From the NCBI GenBank assembly GCA_018335035.1, contig JAGXKT010000002.1:62001-126000 (forward strand): DNA of 64,000 bases, in the 5' to 3' direction. Below, piece by piece: positions 60,993-64,000 of the stretch. Within the stretch, counting starts at the first letter, position 1; every line of letters begins with the position of its first letter. The stretch comes from Phycisphaerae bacterium. Its GTDB lineage: Bacteria > Planctomycetota > Phycisphaerae > SM23-33. The notes under the pieces were generated by a model. That model made no database searches. It was not told the origin of the DNA and saw only the letters and a program-made list of their open reading frames with translations. A program made the translations under genes and the position numbers.

Positions 60993-62123
60993 ATGGCCGA
61001 CGCGACGCCGTGCCGGGACAAGTGGGCCTCCGAGATGACCGACCGCGAGCGGTTCCGCCGCCAGATGCATCACGAGCCGGTGGATCGCTGCTTCAACATG
61101 GAATTCGGCTACTGGCGGGAGAACTTCCAGCAGTGGCCGATCTTCCGCGACAACGGCATCACGAACAACGATGAGGCACACCGGTTCTTCAACTTCGACG
61201 TGATGCACGCCGTCGGCGAGCCGTGCGGCGCGTGGATGCACCCGCCGTTCGCCGAGGAAGTCATCGCCGAGACCGCCACCAAGAAGGTCATCCGCAACGG
61301 CGACGGACTGACGGCCGAGGTGTTCAAAGATGCCCACAGCAGCATTCCGCACTTCTCCGACTCGTCCATCAAGACGCCGGACGACTGGCAGCGCGTCAAG
61401 GACGAGCGATTCCGTGTGGACGACCCGGCCCGTACGGTCGACGTGGACGAGATCAAGCGGGCCCATCCGCCGGACCGCGACTATCCGCTGGCCGTGCATT
61501 GCGGCTCGATGATCGGCAAGGTCCGCGACATGCTGACGATCGAGGGCCTGGCCTACGCCGCGTTCGACTACCCCGACATGGTCGAGGACATGGTTGAGAC
61601 GTGCTGCCAACTGGTCGAGCGGTTTCTCGATCAGGTCCTCGGCGCGGTCGACTTCGACCTGGCCGCGGGGTGGGAGGACATCTCCTGCAACACCGGCCCG
61701 CTGGTGTCGATGGACTTCTTCACGAACGTCGTGGTGCCCCGCTACAAGCGGATCGGCGCCAAGCTCCGCGCCGGCGGCGTCGACATCTGGTACACGGATT
61801 CCGACGGGGACGTGCGCCCGCTGATTCCCGGCTTCCTGTCGGCCGGGCTGAACACGATGTTCCCGTTCGAGATCAACGGCTGCGGGCACCCGGGCGCGGT
61901 GTTGGACACGTACGGGCCGGAATTGCGCATCATGGGCGGGATGGACAAGATGAAGCTCCGCGCCGGGCGCGACGCGACGAAGCAATACCTCGAATCGCTG
62001 GTCCCGTACGTCAAGCGCGGCGGGTTCATCCCGTTCTGCGACCACCGCTGCCCGCCCGACGTGGACCCGGACGACTATCGCTACTACCTCGATCTCAAGG
62101 AAGACCTGCTCGGGATGCGGTAG
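60993..62123 (+). CDS. Uroporphyrinogen decarboxylase (URO-D) family protein, probable methyltransferase-type
   Basis: 376 aa, TIM barrel of the URO-D superfamily. The DRERFRRQMHHEPVDRCFNMEFGYW start (about 10-33) is typical of the large Planctomycetota/Verrucomicrobiota subgroup, not of haem-pathway HemE. Middle and end have GWEDISCNTGPLVSMDFF (about 224-241), INGCGHPG, GGMDKMKL and the closing GFIPFCDHRCPPDVDPDDY, where His and Cys could bind zinc as in MtaA/CmuA methyltransferases. The AraC regulator is divergent, so expression is probably induced by the regulator's ligand. GAAGAGGG before ATG 60993 supports the start over GTG 60960. The substrate is unknown. Confidence 0.85.
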   Translation: MADATPCRDKWASEMTDRERFRRQMHHEPVDRCFNMEFGYWRENFQQWPIFRDNGITNNDEAHRFFNFDVMHAVGEPCGAWMHPPFAEEVIAETATKKVIRNGDGLTAEVFKDAHSSIPHFSDSSIKTPDDWQRVKDERFRVDDPARTVDVDEIKRAHPPDRDYPLAVHCGSMIGKVRDMLTIEGLAYAAFDYPDMVEDMVETCCQLVERFLDQVLGAVDFDLAAGWEDISCNTGPLVSMDFFTNVVVPRYKRIGAKLRAGGVDIWYTDSDGDVRPLIPGFLSAGLNTMFPFEINGCGHPGAVLDTYGPELRIMGGMDKMKLRAGRDATKQYLESLVPYVKRGGFIPFCDHRCPPDVDPDDYRYYLDLKEDLLGMR

Positions 62124-62157
62124 CGCAACGCCGCGCGTGCATTGGAGCGGCGGGCTG

Positions 62158-62186
62158 TTGTCATGGTGCGGCCGGCGGCGTACGAT
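62158..62186 (+). promoter_or_regulatory. Promoter of the GT2 gene, near-leaderless
   Basis: TTGTCA at 62158-62163 and TACGAT at 62181-62186 are 17 bp apart. The -10 ends 9 bp before ATG 62196, so the leader is only a few bases. Confidence 0.6.
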
Positions 62187-62195
62187 GCCGGCCTT

Positions 62196-62930
62196 ATGCC
62201 ATCGCAGGATTCACAGCCCGATGCCGGCGCGCCGTCGCTGAGCGTGTTCTTCCCGTGCTACAACGAGGCGGGCAACGTCGAGCGCGTCGCGGGCGCGGCG
62301 CTGGAGGTGCTGCCGACGCTGGCGGACGACTGGGAGGTCATCCTGGTCGACGACGGCTCGGCCGACGCGACCGGCGAGATCATCGACCGCCTCGCCGCCG
62401 GGCACGAGCGGATTCGCGCGGTGCATCACCAGCGCAACGGCGGCTACGGCGCGGCGTTGCGCAGCGGCTTCGCGGCCGCGACGAAGGATTACGTGTTCTA
62501 CACCGACGGCGACGGGCAGTTCGACCTGACCGAGCTGGGCAAGCTCCTGGCGCTGCGCGACCCGGGCGTGATCGTCAGCGGGTACCGCGCGCGGCGGCGG
62601 GACGGGATCGTCCGCCGGCTCAACGCGCGCTGCTGGGGCTGGCTGGTCAAGCGGATGCTGGGCTTCCGCTGCCGCGACGTGGACTGCGCGTTCAAGCTCT
62701 ACCCGCGCGAGCTGTTCGGCCGCATCGAGCTCAAGTCCACCGGCGCGCTGATCGACGCGGAGGTGCTCGCGCGGGCGGCGCGACTCGGCTACGAAATCCG
62801 CGATGTGCCGGTCACGCACCTGCCGCGCACGGCGGGCGAGCAGACCGGCGCGAGACTCGGCGTCATCGTCCGCGCGTTCCGCGAGCTGCGCAAGCTGCGG
62901 AAGGACATTCGAAAGCCGAAGCCCGCATGA
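62196..62930 (+). CDS. Glycosyltransferase family 2 (dolichol-phosphate-mannose synthase-like)
   Basis: 244 aa. The GT2 core has LSVFFPCYNEAGNVERVA (about 14-31), VILVDDGSADATGEI (about 48-62), HHQRNGGYGAALRSGFAAA, and FYTDGDGQFDLTEL with the metal-binding Asp pair. DVDCAFKLYPRELF (about 166-179) matches DPM1-like polyprenyl-phosphate sugar synthases. There is no C-terminal membrane domain, so it is of the soluble or peripherally bound type. ATG 62196 is chosen over ATG 62142 because the promoter lies between them. Confidence 0.9.
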   Translation: MPSQDSQPDAGAPSLSVFFPCYNEAGNVERVAGAALEVLPTLADDWEVILVDDGSADATGEIIDRLAAGHERIRAVHHQRNGGYGAALRSGFAAATKDYVFYTDGDGQFDLTELGKLLALRDPGVIVSGYRARRRDGIVRRLNARCWGWLVKRMLGFRCRDVDCAFKLYPRELFGRIELKSTGALIDAEVLARAARLGYEIRDVPVTHLPRTAGEQTGARLGVIVRAFRELRKLRKDIRKPKPA

Positions 62931-63031
62931 CGCCTATACCGGCGGCCGTATGGCCGAAACGAATCCGAAGCGCGAAATCGGAAGCGGCCCAGGTGTAGGG
63001 CAGGCATGTCGAAGATCCGTATGGGCCCGCG
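62931..63031. other. Short gap between convergent genes
   Basis: About 100 bases without a gene or clear terminator between the GT2 gene and ileS. Confidence 0.4.
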
Positions 63032-64000
63032 CTACGAATCGTCGCGCAGTGCCTTGACCGCTGCGGCGTCGCGGGCGGACAGGTCCGGATAGTCCGGGTC
63101 GCTGCCGACGTCCGGGCGGCGCTTCCAGCTTCGTTCGCAACGGGCGTAGCGCTGGCGGGCGTCGAGCACGTCCACGTCGACGATCTCGCCGTCGGGCAGG
63201 TCCTCGGCCGCCTCGATTCGCGCATGACCGACGCCCAGCATGTCCTCCAACTCGCCGCGGTAGGTCTCGCAGAAGTGCTTCGCGGCGTCGTTGCCGGGCG
63301 CGACACGGAAGACCGCCTCGGCATCCAGCGGGTTCTTGACGCCGGTCTCGCGCAGGGCCTCCAGCTTGGCCAGGCCCGCCTGGCGGAGGTCCAGCAGGCG
63401 GTCCCAGATCCACTGCGGGCCGGCCTCGAGATGGTCGGCGCTGAATTGCGCGATGTCGGGGTTCACGGGGCGCAATTCTTCGGCGGCGTCCAGCAGTCCG
63501 GCGTCGAAGGTCGGCAGATCGGCCAGGTGGACGCTGTCCGGCTCGCCGGCGGCGCGGAAGGGCACGAGTTTCCAGGCCTCCTCGGCCGTGTGCGGCAGGA
63601 TCGGCGCCAGCAGCTTGACGAGCGTCACCAGCAGCTCGTGGATCACCGTCTGCGTCGCGCGGCGGCGGTCGGAGTCCGGCAGCTCGCAGTAGAGGCGGTC
63701 CTTGACGGCCGAGAGATACACGCTCGAGGCCTGCGTGGTGCAGAACTCGTAGATCAGCCGGGTCGCGCGGTGGAATTCGTACGCGTCGTAGGCCGCCCGC
63801 ACGTCGCGGATCAGCCCGTGCATTTCCAGCCGCATCCAGCGGTCGATCGAATGGGCATCCGGCTCGGTCGCGTGGTGGGCCGGGTCGAGGTCCGCGCACG
63901 CGCCCATGCAGAACCGCAACGTGTTGCGGATCTTCCGATAGGCGTCCTCGGCCTGGGCGATCAGCCGCTCCGAGCAGCGGACGTCGTCCTGGTAGTTCTG
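63032..64000 (-). CDS. ileS: Isoleucyl-tRNA synthetase, C-terminal part (runs off the right edge)
   Basis: The last 322 residues of IleRS; the catalytic domain lies beyond the window. The anticodon-binding helical domain starts with RCSERLIAQAEDAYRKIRNTLRF (equivalent to ISDE...YRKIRNTLRFLLGN), followed by RWMRLEMHGLIRDVRAAYDAYEFHRATRLIYEFC and LAPILPHTAEEAW. The C-terminal zinc-finger region is degenerate: a single Cys in RYARCERSWKRRPDV where a CxxC pair is usual, and the second CxxC is missing, with an Asp-rich end instead. No gene follows on this strand before 62930. Confidence 0.93.
   Translation of the reverse strand, partial: QNYQDDVRCSERLIAQAEDAYRKIRNTLRFCMGACADLDPAHHATEPDAHSIDRWMRLEMHGLIRDVRAAYDAYEFHRATRLIYEFCTTQASSVYLSAVKDRLYCELPDSDRRRATQTVIHELLVTLVKLLAPILPHTAEEAWKLVPFRAAGEPDSVHLADLPTFDAGLLDAAEELRPVNPDIAQFSADHLEAGPQWIWDRLLDLRQAGLAKLEALRETGVKNPLDAEAVFRVAPGNDAAKHFCETYRGELEDMLGVGHARIEAAEDLPDGEIVDVDVLDARQRYARCERSWKRRPDVGSDPDYPDLSARDAAAVKALRDDS

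Noticed and set aside
60993-62123. HemE of classical haem synthesis
   Set aside because: The sequence belongs to the wider URO-D family with AraC control and lacks the typical HemE N-terminal motif.

Overview
The window is about 64 kb of very GC-rich DNA (roughly two-thirds G+C), almost wholly coding, with short gaps and many 4-bp ATGA/GTGA gene overlaps. Gene content points to the Planctomycetota, probably Phycisphaerae or a near relative. The signs are an enlarged SecA, a squalene-cyclase-like/double-DUF4159 protein with a Thr-Arg-Pro-Ala tail, an OPT-like membrane protein next to MacB-type ABC genes, McsA/McsB, a URO-D-family enzyme, and lipopolysaccharide-core genes together with a complete Mre/PBP2/RodA set. 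Lineage is inferred from gene families only; there is no rRNA here.

Layout. 1-7.2 kb: end of an unknown gene, a folate cyclo-ligase overlapping an L,D-transpeptidase, secA, a stand-alone SEC-C mini-gene and a thioredoxin-like protein. 7.3-11 kb: a fused pyruvate:ferredoxin oxidoreductase with its own promoter and terminator. 11-15.6 kb: DUF4159 protein and sppA, divergent from two small envelope genes. 15.6-23 kb: an alpha/beta-hydrolase and GH3-type pair, then mreC-mreD-mrdA-rodA for cell-wall elongation. 23-30.9 kb: mixed genes including larC, a glycogen-binding mini-protein behind a structured leader, scpB and an SH3 protein, with a MITE-like element at 24.4 kb. 31-33.2 kb: ahbC-ahbD, the last two enzymes of the siroheme-dependent haem pathway. 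33.3-37.9 kb: TPR lipoprotein, rnpA-yidD, a glycosyltransferase, a LOG protein and a lipoprotein. 37.9-41.7 kb: waaF-waaP-like-GT4-plsY (LPS core and phospholipid). 41.8-43.3 kb: mcsB-mcsA (protein-arginine phosphorylation). 43.4-56.7 kb: a seven-gene ABC operon. 56.8-64 kb: xylA, nadB, an AraC regulator divergent from a URO-D-family enzyme, a GT2 and the C-terminal part of ileS.

The most unusual object is the operon at 43.4-56.7 kb (transcribed right to left). It encodes a 318-aa unknown protein, a PqqD-like protein, a 910-aa FtsX-type permease with a duplicated ~285-residue periplasmic domain around lipoyl-like half-motifs, an ATPase, an 1859-aa lipoprotein/permease carrying a PA domain and an M28-peptidase fold that has lost its metal ligands, an OPT-like membrane protein and a second ATPase. 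It looks like an envelope export or remodelling machine whose adaptor and recognition domains are built into the permeases.

Other notable signals are a SecA whose helical-wing motif seems amplified to about five copies and which carries an inserted zinc ribbon, crossing inverted repeats (pseudoknot topology) between secA and the SEC-C gene, a TA-flanked 160-bp element whose ends supply the stop codons of both neighbouring genes, and a recurring promoter layout in which the -10 box sits about 6-10 bp before the start codon, implying leaderless or near-leaderless mRNAs.
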